From NCBI GenBank assembly GCA_963771435.1, contig CAVYTF010000003.1, positions 62,001 to 126,000 of the forward strand: DNA of 64,000 nucleotides, in the 5' to 3' direction. Positions 1 to 9,484 of the stretch are shown here, one piece after another; the first letter of the stretch is position 1, and every line of letters begins with the position of its first letter. The stretch is from CAVYTF01 sp963771435 (GTDB lineage: Bacteria > Bacteroidota > Bacteroidia > Chitinophagales > Chitinophagaceae). The position numbers and the translations under genes were made by a program. The notes beneath the pieces were generated by a model that worked only from the letters and a program-made list of their open reading frames with translations, searched no databases and had not been told where the DNA came from.

Positions 1-1
1 C

Positions 2-2143
2 AAAGGGTATTCAAATAATGCAATTGGGTATCAGGCTCTTTTCAGCAACACAACTGGTACAAATAATACTGCAAATGGTTTTCAGGCATTACTTTCTGAT
101 ACATCAGGGCTTGAAAATACAGCCAATGGATCCTCGGCAATGGAAGCAAACACAAACGGCAGTTATAATACAGCTGATGGGTATGGGGCACTCAATAATA
201 ACATAACTGGAATTGGCAATACTGCCACGGGACATCAGGCACTTTTAGCCAACATCACGGGCATTTATAATGCTGCCACAGGATTCTCAGCCCTTTATTT
301 CAATACATCCGGCAACTACAATGTCGCCAATGGCTTTAACTCGCTTGACCACAACAGTACAGGCAACGACAACATAGGCATAGGCGACAGCGCCAATTTC
401 TACAACACAACAGGCTACAGCAACGTAGCAATAGGCGCAAGCGCATTAAGAAATAATCCTTCTATCAGCAACATCGTAGCCATCGGCGACAGTGCCCTAT
501 TTCATAATGGGACAGGCGCAACCGGCACCCAGGCTACTGGAAACACTGCTGTTGGGTCCAAAGCGCTCTTTAGCAACACAACGGGCTATTATAACACTGC
601 CAATGGGTTCCAGTCACTTTACAGTAACACGACAGGCTATTATAACACTGCTAATGGATATCAGTCACTTTATAGCAACACTAATGGTAGAGCCAATACC
701 GCTAATGGCTATTACGCTCTAAACAATAATACCCAGGGCGTTGAAAACACTGCCCTGGGTTATTTTGCGCTTTTAGAAAACAAAACAGGCAATGGCAATA
801 TCGCTATAGGCCTCGGGTCTTTACTCTTAAATACCTCTGGCACTGGCAATACTGCCACGGGTTATGCAGCGCTTGCAAACAATAGCACTGCTTACAGCAA
901 TGTTGGTATAGGCCCTTACACTTTATACAGCAATACCACCCACAGCAACCTCGTAGCCATCGGCGACAGTGCTTTATTTAATAATGGCACAGGCGCATCA
1001 ACTGCGCAGGCTATAGAAAATACAGCCGTTGGGTCTAAAGCATTATTTAGCAATACCACGGGGTATAATAACACAGCCGCCGGGTATCAGGCAGGCTACA
1101 CCAATACTACCGGTGCAGATAATGTTTATTTTGGCATAATAGCAGGTTCAAATACAAATGCAGATTATAATACATTTGTCGGCGCCCAAACCGGCCCTTT
1201 CAATACAAGCGGGAACAATAACACCTTTCTGGGCTTTGATGCAGGCTATGCCAATACCATAGGCACCAATCAGGTTTTTGTAGGTGGCGGTGCCGGCTTT
1301 CATAGCCTGTCCGGCACATATAATGTAGGCGTAGGCCTTGCCGCATTAGAATGGGATAGCACTGCTTCTTTTAATGTAGCCTTAGGGTGCGAAGCATTAT
1401 ATAATACCAGCGGCGCTGATAATACTTCTGCCGGCTATTTTGCAGGCAATGGCAATTTCGCAGGCACAAACAACACCTTTTTGGGCTATCAGGCAAATCC
1501 AAATGCTGGTGCATGGACTAACTCTACTGCCGTTGGCAATGGCGCAACTGTCACTGCCAGCAACCAGGTACGCATTGGCAATACTGCTGTCATCTCAATA
1601 GGTGGCTATGCCGCCTCCGGCTGGTCAACTTTGCCTTCCGATCGCCGCGTAAAGAGAAACATTCAGCAAAATGTTCCCGGCGTCGCCTTCATCAACCTCC
1701 TGCGCCCCGTTACTTACAATCTCGATCTCGATGCTATAGATAGAATAATACAAGCCCCGGTTATAAAAGATAACAATGGCAACCCCATACCACGCTCACC
1801 AGAAGATGCAGCCGCCCGCGCCGCAAAAGAGCAGATCGTTTACACCGGCTTCATCGCTCAGGAAGTGGAAACTGCAGCCAAGTCCCTCAACTACGATTTC
1901 AGCGGAGTAGACGCCCCCAAAAACAGCAATGACATGTATGGGTTGCGTTACAGCGATTTTGTAGTGCCTTTGGTAAAAGCCATACAGGAGCAGCAGGACA
2001 CCATCCACCAGCAACAACTCGCTTTCCAAACCCAGCAGGCCACCCAGCAGCAGCAAGCCCAAAGCATAGAAGAACTAAAGAAAATAATTGCCCGGCAACA
2101 ACAAGAAATAGACGGTCTCAAAGCATTAATAAAACCAAAATAG
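2..2143 (+). CDS. Surface adhesin-like protein with YadA-type head repeats and C-terminal S74 chaperone domain (5' end outside window)
   Basis: The frame is open to the first bases of the window, so the N terminus and any signal peptide are missing. About 500 residues are degenerate repeats of roughly 15 residues built on N-T-A-x-G-x-x-A-L, the pattern of YadA-like head domains. Counting from the Met codon at 140, a peptidase S74 (intramolecular chaperone) domain starts near residue 500 with SDRRVK; Ser500 and Lys505 fit the Ser-Lys pair used for self-cleavage in endosialidase and tail-spike chaperones. Residues about 610-667 are Gln-rich and look coiled coil, which suits trimer formation. 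Such proteins occur in phage tails and on cell surfaces. No phage genes are nearby, so a secreted or surface role is inferred. The ligand is unknown. Confidence 0.8.
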   Translation, partial: KGYSNNAIGYQALFSNTTGTNNTANGFQALLSDTSGLENTANGSSAMEANTNGSYNTADGYGALNNNITGIGNTATGHQALLANITGIYNAATGFSALYFNTSGNYNVANGFNSLDHNSTGNDNIGIGDSANFYNTTGYSNVAIGASALRNNPSISNIVAIGDSALFHNGTGATGTQATGNTAVGSKALFSNTTGYYNTANGFQSLYSNTTGYYNTANGYQSLYSNTNGRANTANGYYALNNNTQGVENTALGYFALLENKTGNGNIAIGLGSLLLNTSGTGNTATGYAALANNSTAYSNVGIGPYTLYSNTTHSNLVAIGDSALFNNGTGASTAQAIENTAVGSKALFSNTTGYNNTAAGYQAGYTNTTGADNVYFGIIAGSNTNADYNTFVGAQTGPFNTSGNNNTFLGFDAGYANTIGTNQVFVGGGAGFHSLSGTYNVGVGLAALEWDSTASFNVALGCEALYNTSGADNTSAGYFAGNGNFAGTNNTFLGYQANPNAGAWTNSTAVGNGATVTASNQVRIGNTAVISIGGYAASGWSTLPSDRRVKRNIQQNVPGVAFINLLRPVTYNLDLDAIDRIIQAPVIKDNNGNPIPRSPEDAAARAAKEQIVYTGFIAQEVETAAKSLNYDFSGVDAPKNSNDMYGLRYSDFVVPLVKAIQEQQDTIHQQQLAFQTQQATQQQQAQSIEELKKIIARQQQEIDGLKALIKPK

Positions 2144-2230
2144 CAAACATAAAATAGTCTTAATAAAGCCTCTGATACTCCTAAAGTAGAGGATTACATG
2201 AGGCTAACACGATCTTTAAAACGCTAACTT

Positions 2231-2268
2231 AGTGTTTCTTTGTGCTTTCGTGTCTTTGTGGTTCAATT
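2231..2268. repeat. Dispersed intergenic motif rich in CTTTGTG / CTTCGTG-like words
   Basis: The segment reads as overlapping variants of TTTGTGCTTTCGTGTCTTTG and lies in the 534-base gap after the S74 gene. Similar text is common between genes in Bacteroidota genomes (general knowledge, not checked here). It is followed at about 2278-2312 by a run of TTTTTAC-like words. No gene is visible in this gap. Confidence 0.4.
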
Positions 2269-2401
2269 CCGCATCACATTTTTACTTTTTACTTTTACTT
2301 TTTTACTTATTCCTCGAATAAATATTTTGCTCCCAACCAACTTTAAACTAAATTGCCAACAATCTCGTCTTTTTTTCATTCCCAACTACTATTTTCCTAC
2401 C

Positions 2402-2515
2402 CTTATAGAGACCTTATAGAGACTTTATAGAGACCTTATAGAGACCTTACTCCCACTCAATGCCCACCCAAAGCCAAGCTAAAGGCATGGTAATCCCCAC
2501 TCAAAGCCATGCCAA
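2402..2515. repeat. Composite intergenic repeat, copy 1: four 11-bp units plus a C-rich segment
   Basis: Four tandem copies of CTTATAGAGAC occupy 2402-2445 and are followed by a segment containing CCCACTCAATGCCCACCC and CCACTCAAAGCCATGCC. The whole block is the reverse complement of a block at about 10866-10968, and a partial relative lies at 37706-37750. It sits in the 2144-2677 gap, where no open frame of coding character is visible. Confidence 0.75.
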
Positions 2516-2677
2516 CCCTCCTGCAAACATAATGACCCCACTCCTAAAAGATCGCTTTTTTAAACCGGCTTTATGAAAATAAAACGCTTCCTTTTTTTGC
2601 TCCTTTTATGGTTCGCAGCAGTAAGTAGTTTCTCTCACTAACAAACAACCCAATGGGCAATAAGATGCAGATACCTT

Positions 2678-3655
2678 CTATGCCGCCCTCAGTTTATTAT
2701 ACTTATTCCTATACTCTGCAGGTGTCAGCCCCGTAACTTTTTTAAAGATGGTACGGAAGGCCTTTGTATCAGTATATCCAACGTCATACATTACTTCATT
2801 AATGTTCTTGCGGCTGGTCTCAAAGCTTCTTTTGGCAGCCTCCATTTTCACGCGGTGCACATATTCTAAAACAGAGTTATTGGTTGCCTTTTTAAACCTG
2901 CGTTCAAAGCTTCTCCTGCCCACGGCAACCATACCCGCCAGTTCATCCACTGTTATCTTTTCACAGATATTCTTTTCAATAAACTCCTGCCCCTTCTTCA
3001 CCTGCGTGTCCTGGTGGTTCTTTTGCCCCCTGAATATAGCAAAGGCGCTTTGGCTTTCGCGGTCAATATCTATGGCAAAGTATTTTGACGCAAGTATAGC
3101 CGTTTGCCTGTCCGTATATTTTTCAACAAGGTGCAAAAGCAGGTTCCAGTAGGAATTTGCGCCTCCGCTGGAATAAATACGGTGTTCTTCGGTAATGATG
3201 CTGCCATCTGTCACTTTCACCAGGGGGAACATTTCCCTGAACTCATCCTGGAAACCCCAGTGTGTGGAGCATTTTTTGCCATCCAGCAATCCTGTAGCAG
3301 CCAGTAAAAAAGCACCAACGCAAAGCGAGGCCAGTTCTGCCCCTGCGGCGTATTGCTCCTGTATCCACGGTATCAATTTCTGGTTTTTACAAATGGCTGT
3401 TCTCATATCGCCAAACAAGGCAGGGATGATAACAAGGTCTGTTTTCTTTACTTCTTTCAGTTGCCTGTCCGTATGCACGGTGAACATACCATCATTCAAC
3501 AGCACTTCTTTTTTCTCCCCCACAAGTTCCACCTTGAACAAGGGCGCTTTGCCGGATGCAGCAAGGAACTGGTTCACAACAGAAAAAAGGTATTGCGGGT
3601 CGGCAACGGACTGCATTACACAAGATTCCGGCACAAGAATGCTTATATTTATCAT
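2678..3655 (-). CDS. GlxA-family transcriptional regulator (DJ-1/PfpI-like domain plus AraC helix-turn-helix)
   Basis: The 325-residue protein has an N-terminal class I glutamine amidotransferase-like (DJ-1/PfpI) domain over about residues 1-170. It contains the nucleophile-elbow-like LCVGAFLLA (Cys112) and the THWG motif (His132). A C-terminal AraC DNA-binding domain covers about 225-320, including VGRRSFERRFKKA and the second helix-turn-helix ending VTGLTPAEYR. In known GlxA-type regulators the first domain senses a ligand rather than acting as an enzyme. It is transcribed divergently from the two VOC genes at 3790-4741, separated by about 135 bases, so regulation of those genes is plausible but unproven. 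Confidence 0.85.
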   Translation of the reverse strand: MINISILVPESCVMQSVADPQYLFSVVNQFLAASGKAPLFKVELVGEKKEVLLNDGMFTVHTDRQLKEVKKTDLVIIPALFGDMRTAICKNQKLIPWIQEQYAAGAELASLCVGAFLLAATGLLDGKKCSTHWGFQDEFREMFPLVKVTDGSIITEEHRIYSSGGANSYWNLLLHLVEKYTDRQTAILASKYFAIDIDRESQSAFAIFRGQKNHQDTQVKKGQEFIEKNICEKITVDELAGMVAVGRRSFERRFKKATNNSVLEYVHRVKMEAAKRSFETSRKNINEVMYDVGYTDTKAFRTIFKKVTGLTPAEYRNKYNKLRAA

Positions 3656-3789
3656 GCTGCTAAGTTAGGGGAATATTATGTCGTAAAACGCCTCTTTAAT
3701 GTCTTTTTTGCACGCCAATTATTTAATTTTTTGTTTGCATCTTTGTGTTATCAATTTCAACTATCCACAAACAACAAAAAACAAAAACG

Positions 3790-4227
3790 ATGTCAAAGCT
3801 AAATTCCTACCTGAACTTCCAGGGCACTGCAGAAGAAGCGTTCAATTTTTACAAGTCTGTTTTCGGTGGCGAGTTCCCAGGAGTAATGCGCTTTAAGGAT
3901 ATGCCTGAATTTCCCGGCAAGGACAAACTGAGTGAAGAAGACCTGAACAAGATGATGCATGTGTCTTTAAACATCGGCGATAACACGCTCATGGGAACTG
4001 ATATGCTCGAAAGCCTGGGGCAACATTTAAAACCCGGGAACAATATTACTTTATCCATGCACCCCGACAGCAAGGAAGAAGCAGACAAAATATATGCATC
4101 CCTTTCTGAAGGCGGCAAGGCGCACCAGCCCATGACCCAAATGTTTTGGGGCTACTGGGGAATGCTCACCGACAAGTTCGGCATTCAATGGATGGTAAAC
4201 TTTGAGAACGTACAACCTGCGCAGTAA
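3790..4227 (+). CDS. VOC family protein (PhnB-like glyoxalase fold)
   Basis: A 145-residue protein starting MSKLNSYLNFQG; this start was chosen over an in-frame Met 15 codons upstream because homologs of the PhnB type begin just before the first beta strand. It shows the family features NFQGTAEEAFNFYKSVFGG near the N terminus and the closing segment WGYWGMLTDKFGIQWMVN. PhnB-like proteins share the vicinal oxygen chelate fold; most have no proven reaction despite the name. A paralogous VOC gene follows 31 bases downstream and a GlxA-type regulator is divergent upstream. A TTTG-ending element at about 3733-3741 could be its promoter. Confidence 0.85.
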   Translation: MSKLNSYLNFQGTAEEAFNFYKSVFGGEFPGVMRFKDMPEFPGKDKLSEEDLNKMMHVSLNIGDNTLMGTDMLESLGQHLKPGNNITLSMHPDSKEEADKIYASLSEGGKAHQPMTQMFWGYWGMLTDKFGIQWMVNFENVQPAQ

Positions 4228-4258
4228 TCAACATTGCCCACCAACTAAATATATAAAA

Positions 4259-4741
4259 ATGGAAACACAAAAAATGACAATTTGTTTGTGGTTTGACGGA
4301 CAAGCGGAAGAAGCTGCAAACTTTTATACTTCAATATTTAAAGATTCAGAAACCGGCAGCATCAGCCGTTATGGAAAAGAAGGGTTTGAAATGCACCGCC
4401 AGCCGGAAGGAAAAGCAATGATAGTGCCTTTCAGGCTGAATAAAATGGAATTTATGGGCTTGAACGCAGGGCCGCAGTTCAAGTTCAACGAAAGCATTTC
4501 AATTGTGGTGAACTGCGAAACACAGGAAGAAATAGATCACTATTGGAACAACCTGACCGAAGGCGGGCAGGAAAGCCGCTGTGGCTGGCTTAAAGATAAA
4601 TATGGCCTGTCCTGGCAGATAGTCCCTAATATATTGGCCAAACTGATGAGCGACCCCGCAAAAGCAGGCAAGGTGATGAATGCCTTCATGCCAATGAAGA
4701 AGCTTGAAATAGACAAACTAGTGGAGGCCGCAGGTTCTTAA
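4259..4741 (+). CDS. VOC family protein (3-demethylubiquinone methyltransferase-like fold family)
   Basis: A 160-residue protein starting METQKMTICLWFDGQ; the frame continues 19 codons upstream into the previous gene, but this Met fits homologs. It carries the usual features of the PhnB/3-demethylubiquinone-9 methyltransferase-named VOC family: AEEAANFYTSIFKDS near the start and GWLKDKYGLSWQIVPN at about residues 108-123. The family name is historical; methyltransferase activity is not implied. It probably forms a two-gene operon with the VOC gene 31 bases upstream. Substrate unknown. Confidence 0.85.
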   Translation: METQKMTICLWFDGQAEEAANFYTSIFKDSETGSISRYGKEGFEMHRQPEGKAMIVPFRLNKMEFMGLNAGPQFKFNESISIVVNCETQEEIDHYWNNLTEGGQESRCGWLKDKYGLSWQIVPNILAKLMSDPAKAGKVMNAFMPMKKLEIDKLVEAAGS

Positions 4742-4772
4742 AATATCACAGGTGGCTCTGGTACATGCTTAT

Positions 4773-5426
4773 TTAACCTTCAACGGCAATATCCACGCTT
4801 CCCGTATAAACACTATTAGCCGCATCTTTTTCATCACTGCTTAGGAAGCCGATCCATGTTTCGGCGGTGTTTCCCTGCAAAATACTGGTTTTTAAAGTAG
4901 CTGTTTCGTCGGACCGGGTGCCGGTATCAAAACTATATATTATTTTCCCCAGGCCTGTAAAATAGGCCAACAGGATAGCCTTGTCATTTGGCTTTGCTGT
5001 GCCTGCCTGGCTATTGTTTTGCCAGCTAAACACAATATTGCCCTCTACGTTCACTACAGCGGCAGGATTTTCTGCGAAAGGCAGAACACCTTTAGATATC
5101 AATACCTGCTCATAAACTAAGGTCAGGTGCGGGTAATTTCCATAAATACCAAGATTTAGCACTACACCCATGGCGCGGTTAAAACCTGTTCCCCTGTTCC
5201 CATAAGGCGGAAAGCTGCGTGTAAAAAAGCCTGTTCCCACGAACGGCTTCACAAACTCATTGCCTAGTTTTATCTTTTCGCGCTGGTTCGTACGCGCAGG
5301 TGACTGTACATGGTCTTTTTCACGCGTGCTGATCCGCATAATGTTCTGCCCGTTGCGGATATAACCTGTCACGGTACCGATCCTGCCAATAAAGCCCCCT
5401 AATATTCCATCCGGCATTCTTGCCAT
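4773..5426 (-). CDS. DUF6266 family protein
   Basis: A 217-residue protein beginning MARMPDGILGGFIGRIGTV, which matches the highly conserved start of the DUF6266 family of Bacteroidota (recognised by pattern). The family is commonly found as single genes or in tandem and has no established function. There is no signal peptide or membrane segment. The remaining sequence alternates short polar and hydrophobic stretches, consistent with beta structure. The gene converges on the VOC pair, and 241 AT-rich bases upstream to 5668 hold no other gene. Confidence 0.8.
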   Translation of the reverse strand: MARMPDGILGGFIGRIGTVTGYIRNGQNIMRISTREKDHVQSPARTNQREKIKLGNEFVKPFVGTGFFTRSFPPYGNRGTGFNRAMGVVLNLGIYGNYPHLTLVYEQVLISKGVLPFAENPAAVVNVEGNIVFSWQNNSQAGTAKPNDKAILLAYFTGLGKIIYSFDTGTRSDETATLKTSILQGNTAETWIGFLSSDEKDAANSVYTGSVDIAVEG

Positions 5427-5668
5427 AATTTTTTTTTTATAAATGAATAACGTTAGAACCCTACTTCAAAAGTACATGATCCTAATAAATTTTGTTAAAA
5501 ATTGGTCAAGAACAGGGGTTATACAAGACTCAAAACTATTAATAACCCCTATATGTACCGAATATATACCACAAATATATATAACCTGATAGGTAGCAAA
5601 TAGGTTCCCGGTAGTTATCAAAAGACTAGTTAAAACCTGAAAATTAAGGCTAATTTGTCCTTGAACTA

Positions 5669-6391
5669 CTAATTGAGGCGGATGATATTAAGCCCGTTCA
5701 TGCCCCTCATTATAAAATAAGTGAGGTCAAATTCAAACCATTTTATGGCATTATTTGCCCTGCCGGGAAATTTATGATGGTTGTTATGGTATGCCTCGCC
5801 CACAAAAAGTACATCAATAGGGAGGATGTTTTTAGAAGTATTGGCGAGCCGGTAATTCTCATAGCCAAATTTATGCGCCCACCAGTTTACTGCCACGCCC
5901 TGCAAAGCACCCATGGCAAAGGTGAGCGGAAGAAACAGATATTGCCACCAATGGGTAGCCAAACAAATGTAAATGAGGATATAGATCAGTCCCCAGCCCA
6001 GCCTTGCCATCCAGTTATGGGCTATGCGGTCAAAAGCTACCCACTCGGGCAATCCTTTTTTAAATTTATCGTCTGCGGTAATAGTTCCTGAATATATGCC
6101 GTGGTAATTGTTGCGTGTTTTTAAAAGAAGTGTAAAAGCGTTTAAAGAAAAGTGTGGAGAGTGTGGGTCTTCCACCTCATCAGTGTGCGCGTGGTGCAGC
6201 CGGTGCATTAACCCGTAAGACCCGGCACTGATATAAGAGGAGCCTTGTGTAACAAAACAGCAGAGGTAAAAAAACTTTTCCCAACCTTTGGACATGGTAA
6301 AAAGGTTGTGCGCAGCATAGCGATGATGAAAAAAAGACTGGAAGAAAAGAGAAGCGTACCAATGGAAAATGAGAAAGAACAAAATAAGCAT
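5669..6391 (-). CDS. Acyl-CoA / fatty acid desaturase (membrane di-iron)
   Basis: This 240-residue membrane protein carries the three histidine clusters of stearoyl-CoA-type desaturases: HHRYAAH near residues 22-28, HRLHH near 63-67 and HNNHH near 203-207. Together these bind the two iron atoms that activate oxygen for inserting a double bond into an acyl chain. Hydrophobic segments lie at the N terminus and around residues 125-160. The protein is short next to eukaryotic enzymes but normal for this Bacteroidota group. Its role would be adjustment of membrane fluidity. The intergenic region upstream to 6670 contains no gene. Confidence 0.88.
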   Translation of the reverse strand: MLILFFLIFHWYASLFFQSFFHHRYAAHNLFTMSKGWEKFFYLCCFVTQGSSYISAGSYGLMHRLHHAHTDEVEDPHSPHFSLNAFTLLLKTRNNYHGIYSGTITADDKFKKGLPEWVAFDRIAHNWMARLGWGLIYILIYICLATHWWQYLFLPLTFAMGALQGVAVNWWAHKFGYENYRLANTSKNILPIDVLFVGEAYHNNHHKFPGRANNAIKWFEFDLTYFIMRGMNGLNIIRLN

Positions 6392-6670
6392 ATTGCAATC
6401 TACGCTATAATAAAGCCCTAAGTTTTTTATTTAACAGCAGCAGATACTGTTTTACCGAACGCATTGAGCTATTTGGGCTGTAACAGGTGGCTAAACAGTA
6501 TTTTGAGTTTTTATGCGTGGTTGCTGTTAATTTTTATAATAATATGGAAATGGTTGCTGCGGCGGTTATTTTTGTTTGAAATGATGGATCATTTAGCATG
6601 TGAACAAGGTTTCCTCCAATTGGTACAATAAATGTATTCTCTACAAAGCAAATATTTAAAAAGAAGATAA

Positions 6671-7627
6671 ATGGAAAAGAAAAAAATGAGTTTTAAAGGT
6701 TTATGGAAGGTTCTTAAAGATTGTTTTTCAGGGTTTTCGGATGATAAGGTGATGAAATTGAGCGCCTCCCTTTCTTATTATACTGTTTTTTCAATGGTTC
6801 CGCTGCTAATGGTTATCATATTTATCTGCGGTATTTTTTTTGGCCAGTATGCAGTGGAGGGAAAAATATATTCGCAACTAACTGGTTTTGTGGGGCAAGC
6901 CGCTGCACTGCAGATACAGGAAATGATTAAAAATACTTCGTTCAGCGGAAAGAGCCATGTGGGGGCCATTTTAGGCATTTGTACGCTTGTGCTGGGGGCC
7001 ACAAGCATCTTTGGGGAGATACAGGAATCTATAAACATGATCTGGGGCCTGAAGCCTAAACCTAAAAAGGGTTGGCTTAAAATGATACAGAACCGTTTTT
7101 TATCGTTCTCGGTCATCATCAGCCTTGGGTTTTTAATGTTGGTTTCTTTAACTGCGTCCACACTTATTGAAACCTTTAGCCAGGCGTTGCAAAAGCATTA
7201 CCCCGGGGTGGCCGTTGACCTTTTTTATGTGATCAATTTGTTATTTACTTTTGTTGTTACTTCTTTAATTTTTGCGACCATTTTTAAAGTGCTTCCCGAT
7301 GCAAAAATTGCCTGGAAAGATGTTATAGCGGGCGCTATTGTGACGGCAATTTTATTCATGCTGGGCAAATTTGGTATATCGTTTTATATTGGCAAGGAGA
7401 ATATTGGCAGCACTTATGGTACGGCGGGCAGCATAGTTGTGCTGCTTTTGTGGGTTTATTATTCTGCGTTTATTTTATATTTTGGTGCGGAGTTCACAAA
7501 AGCTTACGCCGTAGCATATGGCTCGGAGATATTACCTGCGGAGTATGCAGTTACCACCAAACAGGTGGAAGTGGAGACGGGCAGCAAGTCTATACAGGAA
7601 AAGGAAGCGGCTGTGGTTACTAATTAG
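6671..7627 (+). CDS. YihY/virulence factor BrkB family membrane protein
   Basis: The 318-residue protein has six hydrophobic segments and the family signature stretch LSASLSYYTVFSMVPLLMV near residues 31-49, followed by an N-x-x-W motif region (SINMIWGLKPKPKKGW, about 120-135) and GSIVVLLLWVYYSAFILYFGAEF near the C terminus. The family was once thought to be RNase BN, which is no longer accepted; its transport or envelope function is not settled. A charged tail follows the last membrane segment. The start ATG lies just after an A-rich stretch, with no strong Shine-Dalgarno, which is usual here. Confidence 0.88.
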   Translation: MEKKKMSFKGLWKVLKDCFSGFSDDKVMKLSASLSYYTVFSMVPLLMVIIFICGIFFGQYAVEGKIYSQLTGFVGQAAALQIQEMIKNTSFSGKSHVGAILGICTLVLGATSIFGEIQESINMIWGLKPKPKKGWLKMIQNRFLSFSVIISLGFLMLVSLTASTLIETFSQALQKHYPGVAVDLFYVINLLFTFVVTSLIFATIFKVLPDAKIAWKDVIAGAIVTAILFMLGKFGISFYIGKENIGSTYGTAGSIVVLLLWVYYSAFILYFGAEFTKAYAVAYGSEILPAEYAVTTKQVEVETGSKSIQEKEAAVVTN

Positions 7628-7701
7628 AAGGTTAGCATTTTGGCGCAGGCTTGCATAAAACAGGTATTTTATTAAATGTTAGCTTGTAATATTCATTTAT
7701 C

Positions 7702-8436
7702 TCATATCCCCAACTTTTCCTTCAATTTTAAATAACCCGCTTTGCTTACGGGAAGGCGCGCGCCGGTGGTGAGCAATACCAGATGGCCGTCTTTTTCATA
7801 AGGGTCAATTCTTGTGATAAGCTGTGTGTTTACGATATAGGAGCGGTGTATGCGGACAAACAGTTGTTTGTCCAGCGTATCTTCAAAATACTGCATAGTT
7901 TTCTTTTTTAAGAATGAACCTTCCGCAGTAAATATTTTCACGTAATCATCCGCGGCTTCAAGGTATTGTATTTGACTTACAGGTATTATCTTTATTTTAC
8001 TGCCGTCCTTCAGCACGATCCTGTTATTGTTGGTGAGCGATTGGGAAGATGTGTCCAGCAATGCCTGCGTTTGTTCTACAGCCGTTTTTTTATTTTGAAG
8101 GAATTTCTGCATGGCCTTGTCAAACCGTTCCTTGCTGAAAGGCTTTAAAAGGTAGTCCACGGCGTGCGTTTCAAAGGCCTTGATGGCATATTCTTCAAAG
8201 GCTGTCGTAAAGATCACAGGCGGGATGTTCTCTATCAGTTCAAGCATTTCAAAGCCGTTAATTTTTGGCATTTGTATATCCAGGAAAACAAGATCAGGCT
8301 GGTGTTGCTGGATGGCTTTCAGGCCTTCAAAGCCGTTGTTACATTCCTGCACAATTTCTGTATCGGCATAGGGTTGAAGATACTCCCGCACCATAATTCT
8401 TGCAAGGGGTTCATCGTCAATTATTATTATTTTCAT
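7702..8436 (-). CDS. LytTR-type response regulator
   Basis: The 244-residue protein has an N-terminal receiver domain with acidic pocket IDDEP, phosphoacceptor Asp53 in FLDIQMP and the conserved Lys in LLKPFSKERF. A LytTR DNA-binding domain follows over about residues 140-240 (VRIHRSYIVN, LPVSKAGYLKLKEKL). Its start codon overlaps the stop of the sensor kinase gene by four bases, so the two are co-translated. LytTR regulators usually bind paired direct repeats upstream of membrane or cell envelope genes. The targets here are unknown, though the LiaF-like gene in the same gene run is a candidate. Confidence 0.92.
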   Translation of the reverse strand: MKIIIIDDEPLARIMVREYLQPYADTEIVQECNNGFEGLKAIQQHQPDLVFLDIQMPKINGFEMLELIENIPPVIFTTAFEEYAIKAFETHAVDYLLKPFSKERFDKAMQKFLQNKKTAVEQTQALLDTSSQSLTNNNRIVLKDGSKIKIIPVSQIQYLEAADDYVKIFTAEGSFLKKKTMQYFEDTLDKQLFVRIHRSYIVNTQLITRIDPYEKDGHLVLLTTGARLPVSKAGYLKLKEKLGI

Positions 8437-9479
8437 GGCTCATTTGTTTGTATTTGTGGAATAAGGATATTAGTGAAAAAATAGCCGCCTTCGGTTCTTG
8501 TTTGAAGCAGGTCTTTCCGCAGGAATAATAAATATAGCCGCCTTTGAATGGAAGACAGCCCAAAGCCTGTTCCGCGCAAAGGCTGCGCAGTTTCTGCATC
8601 GAATGGATTGCAGATAATTATTTCAAGCGAGTTGTTTGTTTTTTTTGCCTCAATGGTTATCATCACATCGCCGATGGTATCATAAAGCCCGAACTTTATT
8701 GCATTCTCCACAACAGGCTGCAGCAGGAGGGAAGGTAGCTTTAGTTGAAGTGTTTCCTCGTCATACAAAACACTTGTTTGCAGGCGGTGGCCAAAACGGA
8801 CTTTTTCAATATCAAGGTATAGTTCCAGATATTCAATTTCTTCTTTAAGGCTGCTCCACTGGTCTTCTTTGCGCAGCGTGCCGCGCAGGAAATCTGATAG
8901 TTGCTGTATCATGTGCCTGGCCTTCTCCGGTTGTGTGCCTGTGAGCGCGCTGATGGAGTTTAAACTATTGAACAAAAAATGCGGTTGCAGTTGCTGCCTC
9001 AGTTTAAAAAGTTCTGCTTCCTTAGAAAATTTTTCGGCATCGGCCTTTCTTTTGTCGCTTTCCTGTTGCTCCTGTTGAGTGTACCAGAGCAGGCTAATGG
9101 TTGCCATGCAGCCTACCATTAAAAACGCAACGCCATAACGTATAGAAGAAGAATGCGTGAGCATGGATGTATAACTATCGTCGTTCCTGAAAATAAAATA
9201 CAGCAACAGGCGGATGATAAAAAGCCACACACAGCTAATGGCAAAGCTGATGACCAGCACGTACCAGTATTTCTCCTTGCTGGGAAGGTAATATTTCATG
9301 TTGTTGGTGATGAGCAGGCCGCTTGCAGCAAGCAGTACGTTGCTTATGAAACTATCAGTAAGCGCCTCTGCAACAGGCAGCCCGTAGTTCACAAGCACGG
9401 CGCAATGAATGGCAGCCCACGCCACCCACCATGCGGTAAACACCAGCTTAAACCTCCGGTCTGATAAGGACGATCGCAA
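8433..9479 (-). CDS. LytS/YehU-type sensor histidine kinase
   Basis: The 348-residue protein has four predicted membrane helices in residues 12-133, a short coiled coil, then the His_kinase domain with QPHFLFNSLNSISAL (His167 as phosphoacceptor). The C-terminal ATPase domain contains PSLLLQPVVENAIKFG (N box) and GTGFGLSSIQRRL (G box). It lacks an extracellular sensor domain, so sensing through the membrane helices is inferred. The partner is the overlapping LytTR regulator. A DUF4288 gene ends 5 bases upstream, and all four genes from 10673 to 7702 run the same way. Confidence 0.92.
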   Translation of the reverse strand: MRSSLSDRRFKLVFTAWWVAWAAIHCAVLVNYGLPVAEALTDSFISNVLLAASGLLITNNMKYYLPSKEKYWYVLVISFAISCVWLFIIRLLLYFIFRNDDSYTSMLTHSSSIRYGVAFLMVGCMATISLLWYTQQEQQESDKRKADAEKFSKEAELFKLRQQLQPHFLFNSLNSISALTGTQPEKARHMIQQLSDFLRGTLRKEDQWSSLKEEIEYLELYLDIEKVRFGHRLQTSVLYDEETLQLKLPSLLLQPVVENAIKFGLYDTIGDVMITIEAKKTNNSLEIIICNPFDAETAQPLRGTGFGLSSIQRRLYLLFLRKDLLQTRTEGGYFFTNILIPQIQTNEP

Positions 9480-9484
9480 TTTTT

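Noticed and set aside
2..2143. Prophage tail fibre
   Set aside because: No capsid, terminase, portal, integrase or lysis gene occurs in the neighbourhood, although the 5' side is outside the window.
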